Source of the DNA: Tatumella saanichensis
GTDB lineage: Bacteria > Pseudomonadota > Gammaproteobacteria > Enterobacterales > Enterobacteriaceae
Assembly: GCF_000439375.1 (NCBI RefSeq)
Contig: NZ_ATMI01000004.1
Coordinates: forward strand, 86,964 to 150,963
DNA length: 64,000 nt
Direction: 5' to 3'
Below the pieces are notes generated by a model that was given only the letters and a program-made list of their open reading frames with translations, made no database searches and was not told the DNA's origin. The position numbers were made by a program, and so were the translations under genes. Shown one piece after another: positions 1-8,116 of this stretch; positions within the stretch are counted from its first letter, which is position 1; each line of letters begins with the position of its first letter.

Positions 1-870
1 GAGCTGGAAAATCAGGGCGGGCCACTCTGCAACAGTCTGTGGTCAGCACAGCGGCTGATGGACGAGCCGCAGCAAATTGAACAGGCACATTACGCCTATT
101 TTAATGCTGGTGCGCAATGCACCCTAACTGCTAGCTATCAGGCGACGTTGCCGGGGTTTGCAGCACAAGGGATCACCACTGTTGACGCTGAAGCGCTGAT
201 CCGTGATAGCGTGACGCTGGCCGCCAATGCCCGCCACCGCTACCTGAGTGAACATCCACAGGCTGGCCCGCTGCTGATTGCGGGATCGGTAGGACCTTAT
301 GGTGCATTTTTGGCTGACGGCTCGGAATATCGTGGCGATTATCAACTGACCGACCAGGCGTATCAGGCGTTTCACCTGCCGCGCATCAGAGCATTGATAG
401 AGGCAGGCGCCGATTTGCTGGCCTGCGAGACACTGCCTTGTTTCGACGAAATCCGTGCACTGGCCGAACTGCTTAGCCACTTCCCACGCACACATGCTTG
501 GTTTTCCTTTACCCTGCGCGATGCACAGCATTTGAGTGACGGAACCCCGCTCACTGAGGTGATCACGCTGCTGGAATGCTACCCACAGGTGATCGCGGTG
601 GGCGTCAACTGTGTGGCACCGTCATTAGCCACTGAGGCGTTACGCCATCTGCACTCTCTGACTTGGCTGCAACTGGTGGTCTACCCAAACCGAGGGGGGC
701 ATTATGATGCGGCCGCTAAAACTTGGCAATTTGAAGAGACGGAACTGACTGACCCTATGGCCGACCTCGACGCTTGGCTGGCAGCCGGGGCGAAGCTGAT
801 TGGTGGATGCTGCCGCACCCACCCCGTAGATATCACCCGACTTCGCCAGCGGCGGGATCAGGCAGTGTGA
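1..870 (+). CDS. mmuM: Homocysteine S-methyltransferase, 5' end cut by the window
   Basis: The reading frame is open from base 1, so the gene starts upstream of the window; an internal ATG at 58 is not the real start, because the preceding residues (ELENQGGPLCNSLWS) match the family's N-terminal region. The enzyme transfers a methyl group from S-methylmethionine to homocysteine in the cytosol, making methionine. The family's zinc-binding cysteines are visible in GVNC (nt 601-612) and in GGCC near nt 802-813. About 289 residues remain of a family near 310. Its 3' end overlaps the converging transporter gene by 13 bases. A partner permease such as mmuP would have to lie outside the window. Confidence 0.93.
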   Translation, partial: ELENQGGPLCNSLWSAQRLMDEPQQIEQAHYAYFNAGAQCTLTASYQATLPGFAAQGITTVDAEALIRDSVTLAANARHRYLSEHPQAGPLLIAGSVGPYGAFLADGSEYRGDYQLTDQAYQAFHLPRIRALIEAGADLLACETLPCFDEIRALAELLSHFPRTHAWFSFTLRDAQHLSDGTPLTEVITLLECYPQVIAVGVNCVAPSLATEALRHLHSLTWLQLVVYPNRGGHYDAAAKTWQFEETELTDPMADLDAWLAAGAKLIGGCCRTHPVDITRLRQRRDQAV

Positions 871-2126
871 CGGCGTAGAAAACGCTGACGTAACGGTTTC
901 AGAGCCAGTAAGGCAAGGATTGCGGTCAGTACGTCTAAGCTGATAGCGCTGGTAAACACTGGCATCCAGCTATGGGTGTGCTGATAAAGTAACGCTGCCA
1001 GCGGGCCGCCGGCGATAGAGCCGATCCCCTGCGACATATATAAACAGCCGTAGTTAGTTGTCGCGTGACGTGACCCAAAGGTATCGGTTAACGTCGCCGG
1101 GAACAGCGAAAAAATCTCGCCCCACCCCAGAAACACCACTCCGGACAGCAATACAAACAATACCGCATCATGCCGACACATCAGCCACAATGTCATGGCC
1201 ACGGCTTCCAAGGCAAAAGCAATAAACATCGTCTGCTCACGACCAAACTTATCCGAGATAAAGCCGAACAACGGGCGAGTCAGTCCGTTGGTAAAGCGAT
1301 CAATGGTCAGCGCCAGCGGTAACGCCGCCATGCCCATAACCACCACATCACTGATACCAAAATCTCGGGCAAACACCGCCATCTGCGACGTCACCATCAG
1401 ACCGGAGGTCGCCATGCAGGTCATCATAAAAAACATCAGCCAAAACAGCGGCTCGCGTAACATTTCCAACGCTTTAAACTGCAGCTGATCGCCAGGAGCA
1501 ACGGTCTTTTGCCGGGCCAGCGCCTGGGGAGCACGTTTCAGTCCTTGGCTGGCCAGCAGCCCTACCCCCGCAAAGATCAGTCCGAATACCGTTAGGGTAA
1601 AATTGAGTCCATGGGTCTGCAGAGTCATCGATACCGGAAAGGTGGTGACTATGGCGCCCATACCGTAACCTGCCGCCACCATACCGGCGGCAAAACCGCG
1701 ACGCTCAGGAAACCATTGCACCACTAGCCCGACCACTCCGACATAGACAATGCCGGTGCCTAAACCACCGACACAGCCGTACACCAGATACAGCATCGTC
1801 AGGCTATGCACCTGCGCCGTCAGTACCCAGCTGAAACCGGATAATAATGTGCCAATGGCAATCAGACGCTTAGCACCGAAGTAGTCGATCAGTTTTCCTT
1901 GAAAGGGGGAAAAGAAAGTTTGCAGGATAATCAGCAGGGAGAAGGTCACCTGTAATTGCGGTAAGCCGACAGAAAACTGTGACATCATTGGCCGTGTCAG
2001 TAGCGTCCACACATATTGTGGGCTGGAAATCGCCGCCATACATAATAATCCGTAGCCCAGTTGTTTCCATTTTTCTTTGGTGTGAGGCTGAGAAAGCTCT
2101 GCCAGTTCTGCTGCTTGTGTGCTCAT
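858..2126 (-). CDS. MFS transporter of the oxalate/formate antiporter (OFA) family
   Basis: A 422-residue, 12-helix inner membrane transporter. I chose the ATG at 2126 because it has a GGAG ribosome binding site and gives the usual N-terminus; a longer frame reaches 2246. The segment SSPQYVWTLL and the loop WFPERRGFAAG resemble OxlT and its relatives. Aligned by the shared NYG motif, the arginine of helix 8 is kept (NGLTRPLFGF), but the OxlT lysine of helix 11 is glutamine here (NYGCLYMSQGIGSIAGG). This makes oxalate a doubtful substrate and a monocarboxylate or other anion possible. It converges on mmuM and has its own 265-base upstream gap. Confidence 0.85.
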   Translation of the reverse strand: MSTQAAELAELSQPHTKEKWKQLGYGLLCMAAISSPQYVWTLLTRPMMSQFSVGLPQLQVTFSLLIILQTFFSPFQGKLIDYFGAKRLIAIGTLLSGFSWVLTAQVHSLTMLYLVYGCVGGLGTGIVYVGVVGLVVQWFPERRGFAAGMVAAGYGMGAIVTTFPVSMTLQTHGLNFTLTVFGLIFAGVGLLASQGLKRAPQALARQKTVAPGDQLQFKALEMLREPLFWLMFFMMTCMATSGLMVTSQMAVFARDFGISDVVVMGMAALPLALTIDRFTNGLTRPLFGFISDKFGREQTMFIAFALEAVAMTLWLMCRHDAVLFVLLSGVVFLGWGEIFSLFPATLTDTFGSRHATTNYGCLYMSQGIGSIAGGPLAALLYQHTHSWMPVFTSAISLDVLTAILALLALKPLRQRFLRRHTA

Positions 2127-2391
2127 GTGCCACTCCGCTATGGTTCTATTTCTCTCCATAGCAGCAACATCTGTGCCATATCTCTGAAAGGCCACAATCC
2201 CGCACGCAGGCGCAATCAGCTTCTGCACAGAGCCAGCAATTTGCACCCTAATGGTGCTTAAAGGGTGAAATAAGTGTCACAGCAGGCTTTTTCAGAAAAA
2301 AAGGATCCACTGAAGATAAACGAGAAACGGCAGTTTCAGGATAACGGAAGGTAAATGGTGACGGACCGACAGCCCGTCACCGTCTAAAAAC

Positions 2392-3177
2392 TTATAATGC
2401 GCCGCTGACTAAACCATCGATATGCACTTGCGGCACTCCCAATGAGCACATCTCAATACGGCCGCGGACTCCGTACACTTCAGCCAGACTTTCTGGGGTG
2501 ATCACCTCTGCAGGCGCACCGCTGGCAACAATATGTCCGGCTTTCATCATCACCACATGGTCACTGTGACGCAGGGCAATATTGATATCGTGCAGCACCA
2601 CTACGGTCACCATATTTCGGGCCTGGGTCTCTTTCCGTACCAGGCTCATCACATGGTACTGATAGTTGAGATCCAAAGCACTCAGGGGTTCATCCAGTAA
2701 CAGCAGAGATGGATTGCGTACTAATGATTGCGCCAACCCCACCATCTGTTTCTGACCGCCAGAAAGCTCATCCATATAACGCAGTGCTAGCGGGGCAATC
2801 CCCACTTCATCCAACAGTTGTAGGATACGCTCCGGCGAAACGTCCGCGCCATGCTGTCCAGTCGCGCGGGCAGACACCAGCACCGACTCCAGCACCTGCA
2901 AATGAATACCGGAAGGCAGACTCTGTGGCAGGTAGACGACTTTATCACCGCGCTCCGACAATGACAGTTGATTGAGGTTTTTATCGTCCAGCCAGATTTC
3001 ACCACGGGAGCGGTTCAGACCCGCCAGAGCCCTCAGCAACGTGGATTTACCGCAGCCATTCGGGCCAAGTAGTACCGTCACTTTACCGCGCGGGATCGCA
3101 TCCAAGTTCAACTGAGTAATTACCGGATGGCGGCGGTAACCGGTGGTCAGGTCGCGGATTGTCAGGGAGTGACTCAT
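2392..3177 (-). CDS. Iron-siderophore ABC transporter, ATP-binding protein (FecE type)
   Basis: A 261-residue cytoplasmic ATPase that powers import of an iron chelate. Walker A is GPNGCGKST near residue 38, the ABC signature is LSGGQKQM, and Walker B is LLLLDEPLSALD, followed by the switch histidine in VVLHDIN. Its ATG overlaps the permease stop by four bases (ATGA), so the two genes are translationally coupled. With the permease it forms one operon, divergent from the binding-protein gene across a region with Fur-like sites. The family also transports cobalamin and haem, but the Fur context favours iron. Confidence 0.9.
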   Translation of the reverse strand: MSHSLTIRDLTTGYRRHPVITQLNLDAIPRGKVTVLLGPNGCGKSTLLRALAGLNRSRGEIWLDDKNLNQLSLSERGDKVVYLPQSLPSGIHLQVLESVLVSARATGQHGADVSPERILQLLDEVGIAPLALRYMDELSGGQKQMVGLAQSLVRNPSLLLLDEPLSALDLNYQYHVMSLVRKETQARNMVTVVVLHDINIALRHSDHVVMMKAGHIVASGAPAEVITPESLAEVYGVRGRIEMCSLGVPQVHIDGLVSGAL

Positions 3178-4244
3178 AAATTCCCCCGATGACGCAGAAT
3201 AATAATGATAAAGAACGGTACCCCCACCAGTGAGGTAATGATGCCGATAGGAATAATCACACCGGGCACAATATTTTTCGAGACCACTGACGACAACGAC
3301 AATACCAGTGCGCCGATCAGACCGCTGGCGGGTAGATAAAAACGATGATCCTCCCCTACCAGTTGCCGAGCGATATGGGGAGCCACTAGGCCGATGAATC
3401 CAATTGGCCCGACAAAGGCAACCGCCAGTGCTGACACCAAGCTGATACGGATCAGAGACGTCATCCGTAGCCGAGCCACGTCAATTCCAAAACTAGCGGC
3501 TCGGTCTTCACCGAGGCGCAACGCCGTCAATTGCCAAGCACTTTTCAACGCCCAAGGCAGCAGCACTGCAATCGCTACCGCCAAGATCCCCAGCTTCTGC
3601 CACGACGCTCGCCCTAAGCTGCCCATAGTCCAGAAGACCAGCGACTGTAAGGTATCTTCACTGGCAATGAACTGCATCATCGCTACCAGTGCATTAAAGG
3701 TGAATACCAGCGCAATACCGAACAGTACCACCGTGGTACGGGTATTGACTGTCCGCCGACTGACCAGATTGAGAATAAACGCGGTCAGGATGGCAAAAAT
3801 AAACGCATTGCCAGTCACCAACCATTGACCTGGAATAAAGGGGATCCCTACCCCGAGAACCAATGCCAAGGCAGCACCAAACGATGCCGCGGATGAGACG
3901 CCAAGGGTAAAAGGACTGGCTAATGGGTTGTTAAGGATAGTCTGCATTTCACTGCCGGCCATACCGAGGGCAAAGCCCACCACCACCGCCATCAGGGTAA
4001 AGGGTAAGCGGATATCCCAAACAATCACCCGGGTAGCCGCATCGACACCAGAAGGGTGGACCAGTGCCGTCAGCAACGTCGTAAGATCAAGATGTGCCGG
4101 TCCGATGGTGAAATCGAGGATGATGCTACACAGGATAGCAACCACTAATACCAACAGCAGTACAACACGTTTACGGATAATTTTTCGATATTCGGCACCG
4201 ACGCCACGACCATCAGGGGCAACGGATTCTGTCACAGTACTCAT
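3174..4244 (-). CDS. Iron-siderophore ABC transporter permease (FecCD family)
   Basis: A 356-residue polytopic inner membrane protein with about ten hydrophobic segments, after a short cytoplasmic N-terminus of about 25 residues. Family motifs include GEDRAASFGID and FIGLVAPHIARQLVGEDHR, the cytoplasmic coupling region that contacts the ATPase. Only one permease gene is present, so the channel is probably a homodimer, as in BtuC and FhuD-type systems with one permease. The start is preceded by GGAAA. It is transcribed leftward with the ATPase and divergently from the binding-protein gene. Confidence 0.92.
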   Translation of the reverse strand: MSTVTESVAPDGRGVGAEYRKIIRKRVVLLLVLVVAILCSIILDFTIGPAHLDLTTLLTALVHPSGVDAATRVIVWDIRLPFTLMAVVVGFALGMAGSEMQTILNNPLASPFTLGVSSAASFGAALALVLGVGIPFIPGQWLVTGNAFIFAILTAFILNLVSRRTVNTRTTVVLFGIALVFTFNALVAMMQFIASEDTLQSLVFWTMGSLGRASWQKLGILAVAIAVLLPWALKSAWQLTALRLGEDRAASFGIDVARLRMTSLIRISLVSALAVAFVGPIGFIGLVAPHIARQLVGEDHRFYLPASGLIGALVLSLSSVVSKNIVPGVIIPIGIITSLVGVPFFIIIILRHRGNL

Positions 4245-4371
4245 TAATCATGTTTCCGCATTCTGAACTAACAACATTGTTTTGTGCGGCTTTGCTGTCG
4301 CCGAAATCAGTAACCGGCCGCCTTCGCCGTGAAAATGACAGCCTGACCGTCTTTGTTCACCCGCGACAAAA

Positions 4372-4390
4372 TATAATAATAATCATTCCG
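4372..4390. promoter_or_regulatory. Probable Fur box for the leftward permease-ATPase operon
   Basis: The 19 bases TATAATAATAATCATTCCG match 14 of 19 positions of the Fur consensus GATAATGATAATCATTATC. The site lies 128 bases upstream of the permease start, in the 428-base gap (4245-4672) between two divergent iron-uptake units. Fur with ferrous iron would repress transcription here. Apart from two Fur-like sites I see no gene in this gap. Confidence 0.65.
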
Positions 4391-4583
4391 AATGATACCG
4401 CGAAACTATCCGAATACAACGCTAAACAGTTTACACAACGTTAATGACGGAGATAAAACCCCGAATAGGCATTACTGCCCCTGGCCACCTTTCACTCACT
4501 GAGATATATCAGCTTGATGATATTTACGTATAGTTACATTCGTCTATTACCCTCTTCAGAGCTCAAGGGTTAATAATGGTTAT

Positions 4584-4602
4584 GATATCGATTCTCATTC
4601 AA
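4584..4602. promoter_or_regulatory. Possible second Fur box, upstream of the binding-protein gene
   Basis: The bases GATATCGATTCTCATTCAA match about 12 of 19 positions of the Fur consensus and lie 71 bases before the ATG of the binding-protein gene, where a promoter operator would be expected. The match is weaker than at 4372, so this call rests partly on position. Confidence 0.45.
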
Positions 4603-4672
4603 TGCTTTCGTCATTGTGCCTGAAGGGCTTTCAGGCCATCAGCGACGGGGCTTATAAACTCCAGGAATACTA

Positions 4673-5827
4673 ATGAAAAACGCCAAACCCTCTTTTCACA
4701 GTGTCGTGCGCGCAGCCCGCTATAGCCTACTCGCAAGTCTGTGTTTCTCATCACTGTCGGCACTGGCGACGGATTACCCGCTGACGGTGAAAGATATGGA
4801 TAACCAAACGGTGGTGATTAACCATGAGCCGCGGCACATCATCCTACAAGATGGGCGTGATATCATGGCATTGGCATTACTGGATCGTGAAAATCCGTTC
4901 TCGCGGGTGATCAGCTGGAACAACTTGATCAAAAGGCAGGACGGCCAAGAGTGGGCAGTATTAAAAGGAAAATGGCCACAGGCGGCAACGATCCCGGATA
5001 TGGGCTTCTCTGATCAAGGGGAAGTGAATACCGAAACGGTGATCGCCAGTCACCCAGACCTGCTGATTGCCCAGTTGCGTGCTAAACCGGCACTGGAACA
5101 GACCGGTGTATTACAGCGTTTCCGGGAACTGCATGTGCCAGTGCTGTTCCTCGATTATGAATTGCATCCCATCCAGGACACAGTGCCGAGTATCACCCTG
5201 TTAGGGAAAGTCCTGAATAAAGAAAGCCAGGCCAAAGCCTTTACCGATTTCTATCAGCAACGTTTGCAACAGATTGACAACGTGGTCAGCAAGGCACAGA
5301 AAAAACCCTTAGTCTTTATCGAACCCATTGCTGGAAACTCAGATAACTGCTGTTTCACCCACGGCAATAATGGCTGGGGTGGACTGGTCGCTGCCGCCGG
5401 TGGGATTAATATCGGTTCAGAACTGTTAACCGGGTCTTCCGGCTTTATTAATCCAGAAAAAATCATTGCGATGCGCCCAGACTGGTATCTGATGACCGGC
5501 TCTAAACGTGGGGCTGCCGGCAATCCGGTGCTGCCTTTTGGCTACAATACCCAAGTCTCGCAAATCAAAGCCAGCTTCGATAACCTGCTAAAACGCACCG
5601 CCGTTGCCACCATCCCGGCGGTCAGTGAAGGCCATGTCGGTGGCGTCTATCACCATTTTTATAACCACCCTTGGAACATCATCGGTGTCGAAATCCTGGC
5701 CAAGTGGTTCTACCCGCAGCAGTTTGCCAGCCTCAACCCGTTAGCCGATTACCACACCATCGTTACCCGCTTTACCGACCTACCGAATGACCCGGTAAAT
5801 CTCGATTATTCACCGGTCAGTCAGTAA
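4673..5827 (+). CDS. Periplasmic iron-siderophore binding protein
   Basis: A 384-residue exported protein of the FepB/BtuF-fold class that would deliver a ferric chelate to the divergent FecCD-type permease. The N-terminus has a positively charged start and a hydrophobic stretch ending ALA near residue 32, a typical Sec signal cleaved before TDYPLTVKD. There is no lipobox. The pattern of an N-terminal lobe, a long linking helix near the middle and a second lobe with GSSGFINPEKIIAMRPD fits the family. A pair of cysteines (DNCCFTHG) is unusual. The length is at the upper end for this class. The siderophore cannot be read from sequence. Confidence 0.87.
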   Translation: MKNAKPSFHSVVRAARYSLLASLCFSSLSALATDYPLTVKDMDNQTVVINHEPRHIILQDGRDIMALALLDRENPFSRVISWNNLIKRQDGQEWAVLKGKWPQAATIPDMGFSDQGEVNTETVIASHPDLLIAQLRAKPALEQTGVLQRFRELHVPVLFLDYELHPIQDTVPSITLLGKVLNKESQAKAFTDFYQQRLQQIDNVVSKAQKKPLVFIEPIAGNSDNCCFTHGNNGWGGLVAAAGGINIGSELLTGSSGFINPEKIIAMRPDWYLMTGSKRGAAGNPVLPFGYNTQVSQIKASFDNLLKRTAVATIPAVSEGHVGGVYHHFYNHPWNIIGVEILAKWFYPQQFASLNPLADYHTIVTRFTDLPNDPVNLDYSPVSQ

Positions 5828-5835
5828 CCCAGGGC

Positions 5836-5856
5836 GGAGAGGCCGACAACCTCTCC
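5836..5856. terminator. Hairpin between converging genes
   Basis: GGAGAGG and CCTCTCC pair across a 7-base loop, nine bases after the binding-protein stop and three bases before the tetR stop. There is no good U-run on the plus strand, so termination efficiency is uncertain. Confidence 0.4.
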
Positions 5857-5858
5857 CC

Positions 5859-6473
5859 TTACACCTGACTGCGGTACGCCAGCAGGAACGTCTCCAGCGT
5901 ATCTTCAACCCAACGTTCAATCTGCCCTTCTGTCGGCGATGCCGCGGGATGAGTCAAAAACTCATTATAGGCCTCCCCCCGCAGCATACTGACAAACTGC
6001 CCGGCGGCGGCACGGCTGCCGGTACGTTGCAGTGAAATCTCCCCCACGTCAGCAGCATGTTTCAAGTGCTGCTCCACCATTTTGATAATGGTATCCGGAC
6101 CACTTTTCCAAAAAATATGGCCCAATGCCGGAAAACGCTGACATTCACCGATCACCGCGCGGTACAACCCCATCCCCTGCGGTGACAGAATGATCCCTAG
6201 ATAGGCATGCCCTAGGCGACGTAATGTGCCGCTTAGATCACCGGGGGTACAGGGGATATTGCTGACAGCACGGGTCATCATTGCGCATTGATAATCGATC
6301 ACCGCACAGAATAACTCCTCTTTACTGGTATGAAAGGCATAGACTGTGGCCTTGGATACGCCAGCCCGCTGCTGGATCATATCGGTGGTGGCGGCAAAAC
6401 CATGTTCAAGAAAGACTTCAGAGGCGGCCTGTAAGACAGCCAGTTGTTTTCCGGTCAGGGCGGTTTCCTGCAT
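5859..6473 (-). CDS. TetR-family repressor of the adjacent efflux operon
   Basis: A 204-residue regulator. The helix-turn-helix occupies about residues 28-55 (TTDMIQQRAGVSKATVYAFHTSKEE); the C-terminal part resembles the AefR-like ligand-binding domain. The start has AGGA nine bases upstream. It is divergent from a four-gene drug-efflux operon, and the gap contains two copies of TGTAC-N6-GTACA, one just upstream of each gene's start region. I infer that it represses itself and the pump and is released by a pump substrate. The ligand is unknown. Confidence 0.88.
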   Translation of the reverse strand: MQETALTGKQLAVLQAASEVFLEHGFAATTDMIQQRAGVSKATVYAFHTSKEELFCAVIDYQCAMMTRAVSNIPCTPGDLSGTLRRLGHAYLGIILSPQGMGLYRAVIGECQRFPALGHIFWKSGPDTIIKMVEQHLKHAADVGEISLQRTGSRAAAGQFVSMLRGEAYNEFLTHPAASPTEGQIERWVEDTLETFLLAYRSQV

Positions 6474-6488
6474 TTATTTTTCCTATAG

Positions 6489-6504
6489 TGTACTTGTCAG
6501 TACA
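6489..6504. promoter_or_regulatory. Operator TGTAC-N6-GTACA, copy 1 (tetR-proximal)
   Basis: Perfect five-base arms TGTAC and GTACA flank TTGTCA; the symmetry extends one base each side. It is 16 bases upstream of the tetR start codon, well placed for autorepression. The same arm and spacer pattern recurs at 6588. Confidence 0.65.
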
Positions 6505-6540
6505 CCTGAAAATAGTGCTTATGCTACTACTATAACAAAT

Positions 6541-6560
6541 AGTTATGACATGACATAACT
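6541..6560. promoter_or_regulatory. 20-base palindrome between the two operators
   Basis: AGTTATGACATGACATAACT is symmetric at every position except the pair at 8 and 13. It differs from the TGTAC sites and may bind a second regulator, or may overlap the promoters. Confidence 0.45.
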
Positions 6561-6587
6561 TGACAATTCATTACGCATCTCATTTAC

Positions 6588-6603
6588 TGTACCGAAGAGT
6601 ACA
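6588..6603. promoter_or_regulatory. Operator TGTAC-N6-GTACA, copy 2 (pump-proximal)
   Basis: The same arms as copy 1 surround CGAAGA, exactly 99 bases away. It lies 46 bases before the outer membrane factor start, where bound repressor would block the pump promoter. Confidence 0.65.
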
Positions 6604-6649
6604 CTGTTTTTTCTCCCGTTGCGATTATTTACTAAGGTCATTCTATTTT

Positions 6650-8116
6650 ATGGGCAGTTTCCGCATACCCCGTTCTCCGGCCCCCCTGTCGCTGGTGCTG
6701 TGTCTGTTGCTGACTGGCTGTCTTTCCTCTGCAGGCCGTGTGCCAGATGAAACGGTGCCTAACCAGCAAAGCAGCCAGTACTGGCAGAAAATTGCTGCGG
6801 GGATGCCCGCCATTAATCACGCTGCACCGACCACCGACTGGTGGACAGTATTTAATGACCCGCATTTAAACGCACTGGAAAGCGGCGCTAATGACAATAA
6901 CCCTGACATTCTATTGGCCGCAGCCAGAACGGAACAGAGTGCTGCCATATCCGGCATGGTGGCCTCGGCCCTCTATCCACAGATTTCGGTAAACGGCGGA
7001 GAAAGCCGGGCCGCCATCAGTGCAGATTCCCCCAGTGCCCGCTTAGGTGCACCGGATTCTAGTCATGAGTCTTGGCATTTCGGGGCGACGGCAAGTTGGG
7101 AACTGGACCTATGGGGGCACCTGCATGATCTGCATACTGCGGCCGCAGAGAAAGTGCTGGCCAGTCAGTATGGCCGCGAGATGGTCCGCGTCTCGGTCAG
7201 CAGTGAAGTAGCCCGTCAATATATTCTGTTACGCGAAATGCAGGCAAGGGAACAGGATCTGTTAGCCGACCAGCAGATCGCCGAGAAGATGCTGTCCATC
7301 GCACAAAGCCGTCAGCGTAACGGTGTCGCCACCCTGAATGAACCGGCGTCAGCTAATGCCGACATTCAAGAAATCAGTGCCCGTCTGGTGGCGCTGCAAC
7401 AGCAGAAAAACCTGCTGATGAATAGCCTGGCACTGCTCTCCGGTCTGGCGCCACATCAGCTGGATACTGGCCTGCACACTGCCCCCCTGCCGCAGATACC
7501 GACACAAATTCCAACCGGCGTCCCCTCTGAACTGGCTCGCCATCGCCCTGATATTTTGCAAGCAGAAGCGGAACTGCGTTCGGCGATCGCGGGGACTCAG
7601 GCAGCCAAAGCGGATTTCTATCCGCGTATCGGACTGAGCGCCGAAGCTGGCTATGAAGCCTTTAGTTTTTCCGGACTTAGCGGTAAAAACTCCCGTTTCT
7701 ACGGTATCGGGCCGACCTTATGGCTGCCGATCTTTGAAGGTGGACGGCTGAAAAGTCAGTTAGCGCTCAATCAAGCCCAACAGAAAACGGCCGCCCTGAA
7801 TTACCGAAAAACGGTATTACAGGCGTGGCATGAAATTATCAATGCCCTTGATGAGCTGAATAATCAGCAGCAACAGCATCCAATGCTCGTGGCCGCAGAG
7901 CAACAGAACCGCATTGCCCTACAAGTCGCGGAAGAGTCTTGGCAGCAAGGGGCGGGTGAATTTAGTGCTGTCCTGCTGGCGCACCGTACTCTACTGCAAA
8001 GTCAACTGGCCGTGACCCAGAACAATGCCGCCATTGAACTGGCGATGGTCACGCTCTACCGTTCACTGGGTGGCGGCTGGCAGACAACGCTACCCACACC
8101 GGGAGCGGGTTCATGA
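6650..8116 (+). CDS. Outer membrane efflux lipoprotein (TolC/NodT family)
   Basis: The first gene of the pump operon makes a 488-residue outer membrane channel lipoprotein. I place the start at 6650, because it gives a signal peptide with lipobox LLLTGC near residue 25; an upstream TTG-started extension to 6560 would bury the signal. Two repeated outer membrane efflux domains follow, with the typical WWTVFNDPHLNALE near the N-terminus, RPDILQAEAELRSAIAGTQAAKADFYPRIG split across the repeat, and a final SLGGGW. It overlaps the next gene by four bases (ATGA). With the MFS pump and adaptor it should form a trans-envelope tripartite exporter. Confidence 0.92.
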   Translation: MGSFRIPRSPAPLSLVLCLLLTGCLSSAGRVPDETVPNQQSSQYWQKIAAGMPAINHAAPTTDWWTVFNDPHLNALESGANDNNPDILLAAARTEQSAAISGMVASALYPQISVNGGESRAAISADSPSARLGAPDSSHESWHFGATASWELDLWGHLHDLHTAAAEKVLASQYGREMVRVSVSSEVARQYILLREMQAREQDLLADQQIAEKMLSIAQSRQRNGVATLNEPASANADIQEISARLVALQQQKNLLMNSLALLSGLAPHQLDTGLHTAPLPQIPTQIPTGVPSELARHRPDILQAEAELRSAIAGTQAAKADFYPRIGLSAEAGYEAFSFSGLSGKNSRFYGIGPTLWLPIFEGGRLKSQLALNQAQQKTAALNYRKTVLQAWHEIINALDELNNQQQQHPMLVAAEQQNRIALQVAEESWQQGAGEFSAVLLAHRTLLQSQLAVTQNNAAIELAMVTLYRSLGGGWQTTLPTPGAGS

